From: an uncultured Prevotellaceae bacterium
GTDB lineage: Bacteria > Bacteroidota > Bacteroidia > Bacteroidales > Bacteroidaceae
Assembly (NCBI GenBank): GCA_947167515.1
Contig: CAMVIM010000017.1
Span: forward strand, 1-64,000
Direction of reading: 5' to 3'
Length of the DNA: 64,000 nt
Both the position numbers and the translations under genes were made by a program. Below are positions 24,243-33,081 of the stretch, piece after piece (the stretch's first letter is position 1; each line of letters opens with the position of its first letter). The notes under the pieces were generated by a model. That model had not been told where the DNA came from and did no database searches. It saw only the letters and a list, made by a program, of their open reading frames with translations.

Positions 24243-26336
24243 ATGAACAAGAAAGTCTGCTTCACCATCCTCCTCGCCCTCGGCACCATGATGGCCAGCG
24301 CACAGGAGACGCTCTGGCTGCAATGCAACGAAAGCCTGCCGACCCCTACACGCATCATGCCTGTGCGCCAGTCGGACAACAACCATCAGAACGATGGCGC
24401 CGTGCAACATTCCGTCGACTTTACGGTGGACAGAAACTTCTCCACCAACTATCACTCGGCCTATTACCCCGAGCATATCAAGGTGACACCAGAGACACCT
24501 GCAGAACTCATCTACGACTTTGAAGACGTGGAGCGAATTGACGATTTGGAGTATGTACCTCGGCAGGATGGAAGTCTGAACGGCACCGTCAGTGAGGCCG
24601 AAATCTATGTAAAGACGGCTGCAGACAGCGACTACCGTCTATATCAGCACTGCCAATGGCCACTCAACATGGACACGAAGTGCGTTCATTTCGAGGGGGG
24701 CCTGATTCAGCCTGTGAGCATCAAAGTGCGTGTGCTGAACGGGTATGGTGCCCTTGCCTCATGTGCGGAGATGGCGTTTTTGAAGATGGGAAAGGAGTTG
24801 ACGAACACCGATGTCTTTGCCGATGACCTCTGCACGAGACTGAAGCCAGGGACAACACGGGCAGACATTGAGCGCATCCAGCAGCCTGTCATACGGCAGT
24901 TGGCGACGGAGTTGTTGGAGGGCACTTATGTGACAGATTACCGCGTAGCCTCCTACGATTGTTACGACTCGCCTCAGTGGTTGGCCGAGCAATGGAAGAC
25001 GCCAGGCAAATGCTATGACCAGTTGCAGGGTGTGACAGGCATCGTCGTGGAACCAGGAAAGCATCTGGTGATGGTGGACGGTCTGCCTGAGGGGATGAGC
25101 GCCACACTGAAGGTGGTGGCGTGGTACACAGGACTGACGGGTCGCAGCTTCGACGGCGGCAATCCAGAAATCAAGACGTATGACCTGAAGAACGGCTCAA
25201 ACATCATCGACCACGACAGCCGATGGGCAGGACTGGCCTACATCGCCTACTTCAACGATGAGGGAAAGGCATCCAAGTGTCCACCCATCCGCGTCCATTT
25301 TGTGGGCGGCACCGTGAATGGCTACCTGACACCCGACCAAACCAACGAACAAATGCACCAAATGACCGCTGCGGCACCGTCGCGTTTCATCGATGTGGTC
25401 AGCCGCAAGGTGCATGCCGTCTGGACTTCGGCAGGCATGCATGAGTTCTGCAAGGCTGACGACGGCAAGTCGCCTGGCTATCGACAGTACATGAACATTC
25501 TCGACACACTGATCACATGGGAGCAGCGCGTGGTGGGCTTCGAGAAATATGGGCATGTGCCTAAGAACCGCACTTTGCTCTATGTCAACTTCACCTACGG
25601 CGCAGCTTTCCAGGGAGGTCTCGGCATCAGTTCACACGTGGACAACGAACGCGGACTGCTCAACTGCCAGGGCCTGCTCTACAACGACTCTGAGTCGGTT
25701 TGGGGACTGGGACACGAATGGGGTCACCAGCACCAACTGAAGCCCTACTTCTGCTGGGGAGGGACAAACGAGGTGACCAACAATCTGGCCGCCTACTACG
25801 TGCTGATGCATCTGGGCTATCGTTACGAACAGCTGCACTGGGGCAAGCGTGAAGGACTGGAGAAAGGGGTGAAACACTACATCGAAAGCGAGACCGACGA
25901 CTGCATTCTGGAATCGTCCGACCTCTTCGAGCGTCTCTGCCCCTTTGTGAAGCTTTGCAACTACTTTATGAACGAAGGGGGCAAGCCCGACTTCTTGCCC
26001 GACCTCTACGAGACCCTGCGCCATTCGCAGGTGACACCCGACTCCACCAACGTCATTCCCTATGTGTTCAACTTCATCCGTACGGCCTCCACCCTCAGCG
26101 GCTACAACCTCACGCCCTACTTCGAGCGCTTCGGTTTCCTGCGAGTGAAGGCGTTTGAGATTGACGATTACGGAAAGTACACCTACCACCTCACACAGGA
26201 GCGACTCGACGCCTTCCGCCGCGACATGAACACCCTGGAGCGAAAGAAGAAACTGAAGCCGATGCCTGCCGACATGGTGGAACGCATCGCCCACACACCC
26301 GACATCGAGTACGAGCATCCCCATTTTGAAAATTAA
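24243..26336 (+). CDS. Secreted M60-like (mucinase-type) zinc metallopeptidase
   Basis: A 697-residue exported protein (signal peptide MNKKVCFTILLALGTMMASAQ). An N-terminal discoidin/F5-8C-like binding domain (about 50-185: AYYPEHIKVTPETPAELIYDF, RIDDLEYVPRQDG) is followed by the M60-like domain. That domain has the zinc motif HEWGHQHQ (His491, Glu492, His495) and the downstream glutamate in GGTNEVTNNLAAYY. Members of this family in gut Bacteroidetes cut O-glycosylated mucins, so a host or plant glycoprotein substrate is likely. The ATG at 24243 matches the promoter position. A weak intrinsic terminator follows. Confidence 0.88.
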   Translation: MNKKVCFTILLALGTMMASAQETLWLQCNESLPTPTRIMPVRQSDNNHQNDGAVQHSVDFTVDRNFSTNYHSAYYPEHIKVTPETPAELIYDFEDVERIDDLEYVPRQDGSLNGTVSEAEIYVKTAADSDYRLYQHCQWPLNMDTKCVHFEGGLIQPVSIKVRVLNGYGALASCAEMAFLKMGKELTNTDVFADDLCTRLKPGTTRADIERIQQPVIRQLATELLEGTYVTDYRVASYDCYDSPQWLAEQWKTPGKCYDQLQGVTGIVVEPGKHLVMVDGLPEGMSATLKVVAWYTGLTGRSFDGGNPEIKTYDLKNGSNIIDHDSRWAGLAYIAYFNDEGKASKCPPIRVHFVGGTVNGYLTPDQTNEQMHQMTAAAPSRFIDVVSRKVHAVWTSAGMHEFCKADDGKSPGYRQYMNILDTLITWEQRVVGFEKYGHVPKNRTLLYVNFTYGAAFQGGLGISSHVDNERGLLNCQGLLYNDSESVWGLGHEWGHQHQLKPYFCWGGTNEVTNNLAAYYVLMHLGYRYEQLHWGKREGLEKGVKHYIESETDDCILESSDLFERLCPFVKLCNYFMNEGGKPDFLPDLYETLRHSQVTPDSTNVIPYVFNFIRTASTLSGYNLTPYFERFGFLRVKAFEIDDYGKYTYHLTQERLDAFRRDMNTLERKKKLKPMPADMVERIAHTPDIEYEHPHFEN

Positions 26337-26350
26337 GGAAAAGAGAACCC

Positions 26351-26378
26351 AAAAGACGCCTAACGGGTAGGTCTTTTT
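26351..26378 (+). terminator. Intrinsic terminator after the M60-like gene
   Basis: AAAAGACGCCT and AGGTCTTTTT pair with a two-base bulge around AACGGGT, followed by a T-run. Confidence 0.6.
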
Positions 26379-26432
26379 CATCCATTTACATTATTTCACC
26401 CTCAAAATCACGGCTTTTCGGGAAGAAAATCG

Positions 26433-26440
26433 TACCTTTG
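26433..26440 (+). promoter_or_regulatory. -7 box of glyS
   Basis: TACCTTTG, 27 bases before the ATG. No clean -33 TTTG; TTTT at 26415-26418. Confidence 0.6.
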
Positions 26441-26467
26441 CACGACGAAAACTAAAAAAACAACATA

Positions 26468-28021
26468 ATGGCACAGCAAGAAGACATTTTCAAGAAAGTG
26501 GTGAGCCACTGCAAGGAGTATGGGTTTGTGTTCCCAAGCTCTGAGATTTACGATGGATTGGGCGCCGTGTATGACTATGGTCAGAACGGTGTGGAGTTGA
26601 AGAACAACATCAAGCAGTATTGGTGGCAGTATATGGTGCTGCTGCACGAGAACATCGTGGGCATCGATTCGGCCATCTTCATGCACCCAACGATTTGGAA
26701 GGCTTCGGGTCACGTGGATGCGTTCAACGACCCGCTCATCGACAACCGCGACTCGAAGAAGCGTTATCGCGCGGATGTGCTCATCGAGGACCAAATTGCG
26801 AAGTATGACGAGAAGATTGAGAAGGAAGTAGCCAAGGCCCGCAAGCGTTTTGGCGACGCTTTCGACGAGGCTCAGTATCGTGCCACGTCGGCCCGTGTGC
26901 TGGAGGAGCAGGCTAAGCGTGATGCTCTGCACGAGCGTTATCAGCAGGTGATGAACGCTGAGGGCGGCATCGACCTGGAGGGCCTGAAGCAGATTATCCT
27001 TGACGAGGGTATCGTCTGCCCCATTAGCGGCACAAGAAACTGGACGGATGTGCGCCAGTTCAACTTGATGTTCAAGACGGAGATGGGTGCTGCTGCCGAG
27101 GGTGCATCGACCATCTATCTGCGTCCTGAGACGGCTCAGGGTATCTTCGTAAACTATCTGAACGTGCAGAAGACAGGCCGCATGAAGATTCCGTTTGGCA
27201 TTGCCCAGATTGGCAAGGCGTTCCGCAATGAGATTGTGGCGCGTCAGTTCATCTTCCGCATGAGGGAGTTTGAGCAGATGGAGATGCAGTTCTTCGTGAA
27301 GCCCGGCACTGAACTCCAGTGGTTTGAGGAGTGGAAAAAGCGTCGCATGGCTTGGCATCAGGCGCTGGGCTTCGGTGCGGAGAACTACCGCTTCCACGAC
27401 CACGACAAGTTGGCTCACTATGCCAATGCGGCCACCGACATTGAGTTCAAGATGCCATTCGGTTTCAAGGAGGTGGAGGGCATCCACTCGCGCACAAACT
27501 TCGACCTTTCTCAGCATGCCAAGTACAGCGGCAAGAAGATTGAGTATTTCGACCCCGAGGACAACACTTCATACACGCCATACGTGATTGAGACCTCTAT
27601 TGGTGTCGATCGTATGTTCCTCTCGGTGATGTGTCACAGTTACTGCGAGGAGAAACTGGAAGGTGGCGACACCCGCGTGGTGCTGCGTCTGCCTGCTGCT
27701 CTGGCTCCTGTGAAGCTGGCGGTGTTCCCACTCACCAAGAAGGACGGGCTGCCTGAGAAGGCTCGCGAAATTATCGATGGCCTCAAGTTCCACTTCAACT
27801 GCAAGTATGAGGAGAAGGATCAGATTGGCAAGCGTTACCGTCGTCAGGATGCCATCGGCACACCTTTCTGTGTGACGGTGGATAACCAGACATTGGAGGA
27901 TAACACTGTGACCCTGCGCTATCGCGACACGATGAAGCAGGAGCGTGTCAACATCAACGACCTGCGTGGCATCATCGAAGACCAAGTGACCATCACCAGT
28001 CTCTTAAAGAACTTGAAGTAG
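26468..28021 (+). CDS. glyS: Glycyl-tRNA synthetase (dimeric, eukaryote-like type)
   Basis: Charges tRNA-Gly in the cytoplasm. At 517 residues it is the single-chain class II type, not the alpha2beta2 form. Conserved blocks: FVFPSSEIYDGLGAVYDYG, LRPETAQGIFVNY, PFGIAQIGKAFRNEI, RMREFEQMEMQFFV and the C-terminal anticodon-binding domain (LAPVKLAVFPLTKKDGLPEKA). An internal charged helix (KYDEKIEKEVAKARKRFGDAF) is typical of the Bacteroidetes enzyme. Complete, own promoter, terminator just behind the stop. Confidence 0.97.
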   Translation: MAQQEDIFKKVVSHCKEYGFVFPSSEIYDGLGAVYDYGQNGVELKNNIKQYWWQYMVLLHENIVGIDSAIFMHPTIWKASGHVDAFNDPLIDNRDSKKRYRADVLIEDQIAKYDEKIEKEVAKARKRFGDAFDEAQYRATSARVLEEQAKRDALHERYQQVMNAEGGIDLEGLKQIILDEGIVCPISGTRNWTDVRQFNLMFKTEMGAAAEGASTIYLRPETAQGIFVNYLNVQKTGRMKIPFGIAQIGKAFRNEIVARQFIFRMREFEQMEMQFFVKPGTELQWFEEWKKRRMAWHQALGFGAENYRFHDHDKLAHYANAATDIEFKMPFGFKEVEGIHSRTNFDLSQHAKYSGKKIEYFDPEDNTSYTPYVIETSIGVDRMFLSVMCHSYCEEKLEGGDTRVVLRLPAALAPVKLAVFPLTKKDGLPEKAREIIDGLKFHFNCKYEEKDQIGKRYRRQDAIGTPFCVTVDNQTLEDNTVTLRYRDTMKQERVNINDLRGIIEDQVTITSLLKNLK

Positions 28022-28024
28022 CCA

Positions 28025-28047
28025 GCCCACGCGCTGGGCGATTTTTC
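28025..28047 (+). terminator. Terminator of glyS (repeated sequence)
   Basis: GCCCA-CGCGC-TGGGC hairpin followed by GATTTTTCC, 3 bases after the stop. Nearly the same sequence stands behind the antiporter gene at 32213-32234. Confidence 0.65.
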
Positions 28048-28099
28048 CTTACGGAATAGTTCTTGCACTAGGAGATTTTTCCATACGAACAGATTACAA

Positions 28100-28717
28100 A
28101 TGAAGAAATTATTTCATATCCTACCCTTATTCGCCACCCTCATCTTTCTTGCGTCGTGCAACGAGAAGAATGAGGCAGGCGAGTATGACAACTGGCAGGC
28201 ACGGAATCAGCACTATGTTGACTCCATCGCGGTCTTGGCTGCTCGTGGCACCGACGGCTGGACAAGAATCGCCTCTTACAAACTGGTGGAGAAGGAGGGG
28301 ACAAGCCTGACGAACAACAGCTACATCTATGTGCAGAAGTTGGAGAATGGCGAGGGCGAGCGAATGCCTGAGTTTAACGACAGTGTGCGCGCACACTACC
28401 TCGGACGACTCATCCCGTCAGCCTCCCACGAACAGGGCACCGTCTTTGGCAGAAGCTACAAGACATACGCCCTCAACGAGGCGACGGACGTGCCAGCACT
28501 CCTGCCTGCTGCGGGAAACAACGTGGTTGGCATGACCACCGCATTCATGCACATGGTGGAAGGTGACCGATGGAAGGTGGTCATCCCCTATTCGTTGGGA
28601 TATGGCACAAGCACCTACTCCACAGCAAACATTCCTGGCTACTCTGCCCTCATCTTCGACGTGAAGCTCGCGCGTATCTATAGATATAAGATAGACACCA
28701 ACACCACGTGGCATTAG
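28100..28717 (+). CDS. FKBP-type peptidyl-prolyl isomerase lipoprotein
   Basis: A 205-residue lipoprotein with lipobox LASC (Cys20). The C-terminal half carries the FKBP fold pattern (DSVRAHYLGRLI; VVGMTTAFMHMVEGDRWKVVIPYSLGYG; IPGYSALIFDVKLARI). It probably helps fold proteins at the periplasmic face of the envelope. The N-terminal 70 residues are specific to Bacteroidetes members. A gap of 78 bases and a terminator separate it from glyS. Confidence 0.85.
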   Translation: MKKLFHILPLFATLIFLASCNEKNEAGEYDNWQARNQHYVDSIAVLAARGTDGWTRIASYKLVEKEGTSLTNNSYIYVQKLENGEGERMPEFNDSVRAHYLGRLIPSASHEQGTVFGRSYKTYALNEATDVPALLPAAGNNVVGMTTAFMHMVEGDRWKVVIPYSLGYGTSTYSTANIPGYSALIFDVKLARIYRYKIDTNTTWH

Positions 28718-28728
28718 AATGAAGTGAA

Positions 28729-28829
28729 AAAGGAAAAGTGAAAAGTGAAAAATTTGCTACCGCAACGTGTTGGTCTAACTAACGACTTTCCGTTGCGGTA
28801 GCAAATTTTTCACTTTTCACTTTTCCTTT
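28729..28829. repeat. 39-bp perfect inverted repeat between FKBP gene and asd (GTGAAA family)
   Basis: Arms 28729-28767 and 28791-28829 are perfect reverse complements around a 23-base loop. Arms hold AAAAGTGAAAAGTGAAAA and TTTGCTACCGCAACG. It lies between converging genes and should work as a two-way terminator. Related repeats at 29903-29983 and 42332-42404. Confidence 0.9.
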
Positions 28830-28834
28830 CTTTC

Positions 28835-29845
28835 CTACTTTACGTTCCCCACCTTGATGAGGTACTCTGCAATCTGCACAGCGTTCAGGGCTGCACCCTT
28901 CTTGATTTGGTCGCCTGAGAGCCAGAAGGTGAGACCGTTCTCGTTGGCCAAGTCCTTGCGCACACGGCCTACATAGACATCGTCCTTGCCTGCTGTGAAG
29001 AGCGGCATGGGGTATTTCTGGTGGGCCGGGTCGTCGATGAGTGTCACGCCAGGGGCTGCTGCGATGGCTTTCTGTGCCTCTTCCACCGAGATGGGTTTCT
29101 CTGTCTCCACCCACACGGCCTCGGAGTGGGCGCGGAGCGACGAGATGCGCACACACATGGCCGAGCATTTTGCATCGGTGTGCATGATTTTGCGCGTTTC
29201 GTTAAACATCTTCATTTCCTCTTTCGTGTAGCCATTGTCCTGGAACACATCAATTTGAGGAATCACGTTATATGCTAACTGATAAGCGAACTTGTTCACC
29301 GTAGGCTCCTTGCCTTCCGCCAATTCCTTGTACTGCTGCTGCAGTTCGGCCATGGCGGCAGCACCTGCGCCCGAGGCACTCTGATAACTGGCTACGTGGA
29401 TGCGCTCTATGTGGCTGAGTTTTTCGATAGGCTGCAGCACCACAACCATCATGATGGTTGTGCAGTTAGGGTTGGCAATGATGCCACGAGGACGGTTCAG
29501 CGCATCCTCGGCATTGCACTCTGGCACCACCAAAGGCACATCGTCGTCCATGCGGAATGCGCTGGAGTTGTCAATCATCACGGCACCGAACTTGGTGATG
29601 TCCTCAGCAAACTCCTTCGATGTGCCTGCACCAGCCGATGTAAAGGCGATGTCAACGCCCTTGAAGTCGTCGCCATGTTTGAGCAACTGCACCTCATATT
29701 CCTTGCCACGGAAGGTGTATTTTCGGCCCGCACTGCGGGTAGAGCCGAAGAGCACAAGTTCGTCAATTGGGAAATTTCTCTCATCAAGAACACGAAGGAA
29801 TTCCTGTCCTACAGCGCCGCTGGCGCCGACGATTGCTACTTTCAT
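28835..29845 (-). CDS. asd: Aspartate-semialdehyde dehydrogenase
   Basis: Reduces aspartyl phosphate to aspartate semialdehyde on the route to lysine, threonine, methionine and peptidoglycan diaminopimelate. 336 residues, complete. NADP-binding [10 protein letters not shown] at the N-terminus, catalytic cysteine in [12 protein letters not shown], the active-site region [15 protein letters not shown] and [23 protein letters not shown] near the end are all present. Confidence 0.97.
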   Translation of the reverse strand: MKVAIVGASGAVGQEFLRVLDERNFPIDELVLFGSTRSAGRKYTFRGKEYEVQLLKHGDDFKGVDIAFTSAGAGTSKEFAEDITKFGAVMIDNSSAFRMDDDVPLVVPECNAEDALNRPRGIIANPNCTTIMMVVVLQPIEKLSHIERIHVASYQSASGAGAAAMAELQQQYKELAEGKEPTVNKFAYQLAYNVIPQIDVFQDNGYTKEEMKMFNETRKIMHTDAKCSAMCVRISSLRAHSEAVWVETEKPISVEEAQKAIAAAPGVTLIDDPAHQKYPMPLFTAGKDDVYVGRVRKDLANENGLTFWLSGDQIKKGAALNAVQIAEYLIKVGNVK

Positions 29846-29884
29846 CTTATTACCTTATTAAATGATTTTCTTAAAAAAACGCTG

Positions 29885-29915
29885 CAAAGGTACGGAAAAA
29901 TCGTGAAAAGTGAAA
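29885..29915 (-). promoter_or_regulatory. Promoter of asd
   Basis: Minus strand TACCTTTG (29885-29892) with TTTC (29912-29915) at 19 bases. The upstream box is formed by the GTGAAA repeat at 29903-29983. Confidence 0.6.
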
Positions 29916-29983
29916 AGTGAAAAGTAAAAAAACTGTGTTACCGACAATCCGAAAGGTTAGTAATTTAGATTTTTCACTTTTCA
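29903..29983. repeat. GTGAAA-family inverted repeat between asd and the antiporter gene
   Basis: Left arm GTGAAAAGTGAAAAGTGAAA pairs with the right arm TTTTTCACTTTTC; inner TTACC and GGTTA segments also pair. Imperfect relative of the repeat at 28729-28829, here between divergent genes. Confidence 0.65.
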
Positions 29984-29997
29984 AGCGCGCTTGAAAA
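29978..29997. promoter_or_regulatory. 20-bp perfect palindrome upstream of the antiporter gene
   Basis: TTTTCAAGCGCGCTTGAAAA is a perfect palindrome 41 bases before the -7 box at 30039. It could be an operator for a dimeric regulator, or the end of the adjacent repeat. Confidence 0.45.
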
Positions 29998-30038
29998 ACA
30001 TTTTCCACTTTTTGGGGTCACTTTTCACTTAAAAACAC

Positions 30039-30046
30039 TACCTTTG
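30039..30046 (+). promoter_or_regulatory. -7 box of the CPA2 antiporter gene
   Basis: TACCTTTG ends 14 bases before the inferred TTG start at 30061, so the transcript would have a very short leader. A TTTG at 30011-30014 is 24 bases upstream, longer than usual. Confidence 0.55.
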
Positions 30047-30060
30047 CAAAAATTTTCATT

Positions 30061-32202
30061 TTGGACGTAATCACCTCATACCTGCCCATCACCGACCCTA
30101 CATGGATATTCCTCCTTGTACTCTGCGTGATTTTGTTTGCCCCGATGATTTTCAGCAAACTGCACATTCCACACCTCATTGGAATGATTTTAGCAGGTGT
30201 ACTCATCGGTGAGCACGGATTCAACATCTTGTCGCGAGATGCCTCGTTCGAACTGTTTGGCAAGGTGGGCATATACTTCATCATGTTTCTGGCAGGTCTG
30301 GAAATGGACTTGCAAAACCTGAAGCAAAACCGAGTCAAGGGGTTCGCCTTCGGAGTCATCACCACCATCATCCCTTTCGTGTTGGGCTTTGTGGCAGGAT
30401 ATTACTTCCTCGACTACAACTTGTTAGCTTCCCTCCTGCTGGCCTGCATCTTCGCTTCGCACACCTTGGTGTCCTACCCCATTGTGGGACGTTACGGTTT
30501 AAGCAACGCCCCCTCCGTCACCATTTCGATAGCTGCCACCATGGTGGCACTGCTCTCCGCCCTGCTCTTCATTGCAGGCATCTCCGGCACCATCAAAGGC
30601 ACGGGCGATTTCTGGTTCTGGGCTTTCTTTGCCGCCAAGTTCCTCATCTACATCTTCGGAATGTTCTTCCTCCTGCCCCGACTCATCCGCTTCTTCTTCC
30701 GCCGATATAGCGAACCCGTCATCCAGTTCACCTTCACCCTTGCCATCGTGTTCCTGTCGGCTGCCACAGCCGAACTCTGCGGGCTCGAAGGCATCTTCGG
30801 CGCATTTCTGTCGGGCTTGGTGCTCAACCGATTCGTGCCCAACACCTCACCGCTGATGAACCGTATCGAGTTTATCGGCAACGCACTCTTCATACCCTAC
30901 TTCCTGATTGGCGTGGGCATGTTGGTCAACGTGGCTCCCATGTTCCGTGAAGGCAAGGCCGCCATCGTGGTTGCCATCATGGTCATTGCCGGTACACTCT
31001 CCAAGTACATCGCCGCCATCATCAGCCGCAAACTCTTTCGTATGACAGCCAACGAGGGACTGATGATGTTCGGCCTCACCGAAGCCCATGCTGCCGGTGC
31101 TCTGGCAATGGTGATGGTGGGCGTGAACCTCGAGGTGTCCCCTGGAGTGCCTCTCATGAACGGTGCCGTGCTCGACGGTGTGGTCATGATGATACTCATC
31201 TCCTGCATCATCTCCTCCCTCGCCACCGACCAAGCCGCCAAACGGCTCAAGGTGGAGAGCGAAGGGGCACAGAAGACCCAGCGGCGAGACAGCACCGCCC
31301 TCGACGACGAGAAAATCCTCATCCCCGTCAACGAACCCAGCAACATCCGCACCCTCATGTCCACAGCCTTCATGATGCGCAACCGCAAACTGAACCGAGG
31401 ACTCATCTGCCTGAACATCATCAACGATGCCGACCTGAACGAGCAGACACAGGCACACAGCCGCAAGTGTCTGGACATGGCCACCCAACTGGCCTCAGCC
31501 GCCGACGTGCCGGTGCAGACCCAGACCCGTCTGGCCGTCAACTTCGTCACCGCCACCGTCCATGCCCTGCGCGAGAACGATGCCAGCGAAATCCTCATCG
31601 GGCTGCACTGCAAGCGCAACAAGGGCGACTCTTTCCTTGGCACCTTTGCCCAAGGACTCCTCGAGAGCATGTCGCGCCAACTCATCATCGTCAGCATGAA
31701 CATCCCTGCCAACACCATCCGCAAGATTGTGGTGGCTGTGCCGGAGAAGGCCGAGTATGAGAAAGGTTTCTACCGATGGATTAACCGCATGGCGCGCATG
31801 GCCGAAGACCTCGGCTGCCAGATTCAGTTCCACGCCCCCGAAAGGACCAGCAGCCTCATCCTCCGCTACATGCACGAACGCCACAAGAGTGTACGCGACA
31901 GCTATGAATCCCTCGACTCATGGCGCGACTTCCCCACTCTGAAAGACGAACTCAATGCCGACCACTTGCTGGTGGTTGTCACAGCCCGTACTGGCAGTAT
32001 CTCCTACCAACACGCTTTCGCCAAGCTCCCCTACCAACTGCAGCACGACTTTGCCGCCAACAGTCTCATGCTCATCTACCCAGACCAGCAGGAGCAAAGC
32101 GGCGAACTCTATGCCTTCACCGACCCGCACCACAACAGCACACGCACTGGCAGCACCCGCATCGGCAGCTGGCTGAGCAAATGGATAGGAGAAATCGGCT
32201 AA
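30061..32202 (+). CDS. CPA2-family cation:proton antiporter with C-terminal stress-protein-like domains
   Basis: 713 residues. The first ~390 form a 12-13 span Na+(K+)/H+ exchanger of the CPA2 family (HIPHLIGMILAGVLIGEHG; FLAGLEMDLQNLKQNR; AELCGLEGIFGAFLSGLVLN; EAHAAGALAMVMVGV). The cytoplasmic remainder (about 410-700) looks like two universal-stress-protein-type units. No ATG stands before the first membrane span; the next one, at 30145, would cut into it. The TTG at 30061 is therefore the likely start (inference). Role: pH and cation balance in the inner membrane. Followed by a hairpin like that behind glyS. Confidence 0.88.
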   Translation: MDVITSYLPITDPTWIFLLVLCVILFAPMIFSKLHIPHLIGMILAGVLIGEHGFNILSRDASFELFGKVGIYFIMFLAGLEMDLQNLKQNRVKGFAFGVITTIIPFVLGFVAGYYFLDYNLLASLLLACIFASHTLVSYPIVGRYGLSNAPSVTISIAATMVALLSALLFIAGISGTIKGTGDFWFWAFFAAKFLIYIFGMFFLLPRLIRFFFRRYSEPVIQFTFTLAIVFLSAATAELCGLEGIFGAFLSGLVLNRFVPNTSPLMNRIEFIGNALFIPYFLIGVGMLVNVAPMFREGKAAIVVAIMVIAGTLSKYIAAIISRKLFRMTANEGLMMFGLTEAHAAGALAMVMVGVNLEVSPGVPLMNGAVLDGVVMMILISCIISSLATDQAAKRLKVESEGAQKTQRRDSTALDDEKILIPVNEPSNIRTLMSTAFMMRNRKLNRGLICLNIINDADLNEQTQAHSRKCLDMATQLASAADVPVQTQTRLAVNFVTATVHALRENDASEILIGLHCKRNKGDSFLGTFAQGLLESMSRQLIIVSMNIPANTIRKIVVAVPEKAEYEKGFYRWINRMARMAEDLGCQIQFHAPERTSSLILRYMHERHKSVRDSYESLDSWRDFPTLKDELNADHLLVVVTARTGSISYQHAFAKLPYQLQHDFAANSLMLIYPDQQEQSGELYAFTDPHHNSTRTGSTRIGSWLSKWIGEIG

Positions 32203-32212
32203 CCAGCCACAA

Positions 32213-32234
32213 GCCCACGCGCTGGACGATTTCT
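32213..32234 (+). terminator. Terminator-like hairpin after the antiporter gene
   Basis: GCCCA-CGCGC-TGGAC followed by GATTTCTCC; differs at two positions from the glyS terminator at 28025. The T-run is broken, so termination may be partial. Confidence 0.5.
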
Positions 32235-32280
32235 CCCCCAACAAAACCCACTCACCCCATAAAACCCATCCCCCCCAAAA

Positions 32281-33081
32281 ATGATTACACTCCAAAATAT
32301 CACCAAATCCTTCGGCACCCTGCAAGTGCTCAAAGGTATCGACCTCCACATCGGCAAAGGCGAGGTCGTCAGCATCGTTGGCCCCTCTGGAGCAGGCAAG
32401 ACCACACTCCTGCAAATCATGGGCACCCTCGACACACCCGACACTGGTTCCGTCGTGATTGATGGCATTGATGTGACCCGACTGAAAGACAAAGAGATGG
32501 CTCGTTTCCGCAACCAGCACCTCGGCTTCGTCTTCCAGTTCCACCAGTTGCTGCCCGAATTCACCGCCCTCGAAAACATCTGCATCCCGGCCCTCATTGC
32601 CGGCAAGAACAAGAAACAGAGCGAAGAGCGTGCTCGTGAACTGCTCAACTACCTCAACCTCAGCGACCGCGCCAGCCACAAGCCTGCCGAACTCTCGGGA
32701 GGCGAGAAACAGCGCGTGGCGGTGGCAAGGGCACTCATCAACAACCCTGCCATCATTCTGGCAGACGAACCCTCTGGCTCGCTCGACTCTCAGCACAAAG
32801 CAGAACTGCACCAGCTCTTCTTCGACCTGCGCGACCAGTTCGGACAGACCTTCGTCATCGTCACCCATGACGAGACTCTCTCGCACATCACCGACAGAAC
32901 TATTCACATTAAAGACGGACTCATTCAGTATGACAACGGACAAGAAACTACAGACAATGGACAACAGACAGCAGACAGCCAATCCACAACAAACAACGGA
33001 CAACCCACAACTGCAGACTGCCAACCAGCCGAAGAACAACCTGAGACTGGGCAAGCGCAACCTACTGAAAGTCTTGCGTGA
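32281..33081 (+). CDS. LolD-type ABC transporter ATPase with a repeat-encoded C-terminal tail
   Basis: ATP-binding subunit of a LolCDE/MacB-type exporter (lipoprotein release to the outer membrane is the usual role). Walker [10 protein letters not shown], signature LSGGEKQR, Walker [12 protein letters not shown] and the switch histidine VTHDE are intact. The conserved domain ends near residue 217 (HIKDGLIQ). The following ~49 residues ([19 protein letters not shown]...) are low complexity and come from a heptanucleotide repeat. The permease partners are not adjacent. The last 125-152 bases overlap the next gene in another frame. Confidence 0.88.
   Translation: MITLQNITKSFGTLQVLKGIDLHIGKGEVVSIVGPSGAGKTTLLQIMGTLDTPDTGSVVIDGIDVTRLKDKEMARFRNQHLGFVFQFHQLLPEFTALENICIPALIAGKNKKQSEERARELLNYLNLSDRASHKPAELSGGEKQRVAVARALINNPAIILADEPSGSLDSQHKAELHQLFFDLRDQFGQTFVIVTHDETLSHITDRTIHIKDGLIQYDNGQETTDNGQQTADSQSTTNNGQPTTADCQPAEEQPETGQAQPTESLA
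32932..33029 (+). repeat. Degenerate heptanucleotide tandem repeat across the lolD/cvfB junction
   Basis: Units of the type GACAACn step by 7 bases (GACAACG GACAAGA, then GACAATG GACAACA, then GACAGCA GACAGCC, then shifted AACCCAC AACTGCA). A 7-base period visits all three frames and lacks stops, so both overlapping genes stay open. Confidence 0.75.

Noticed and set aside
26408-27517. 369-codon open frame antisense to glyS
   Set aside because: Covers the glyS promoter and 5' half; shadow frame.
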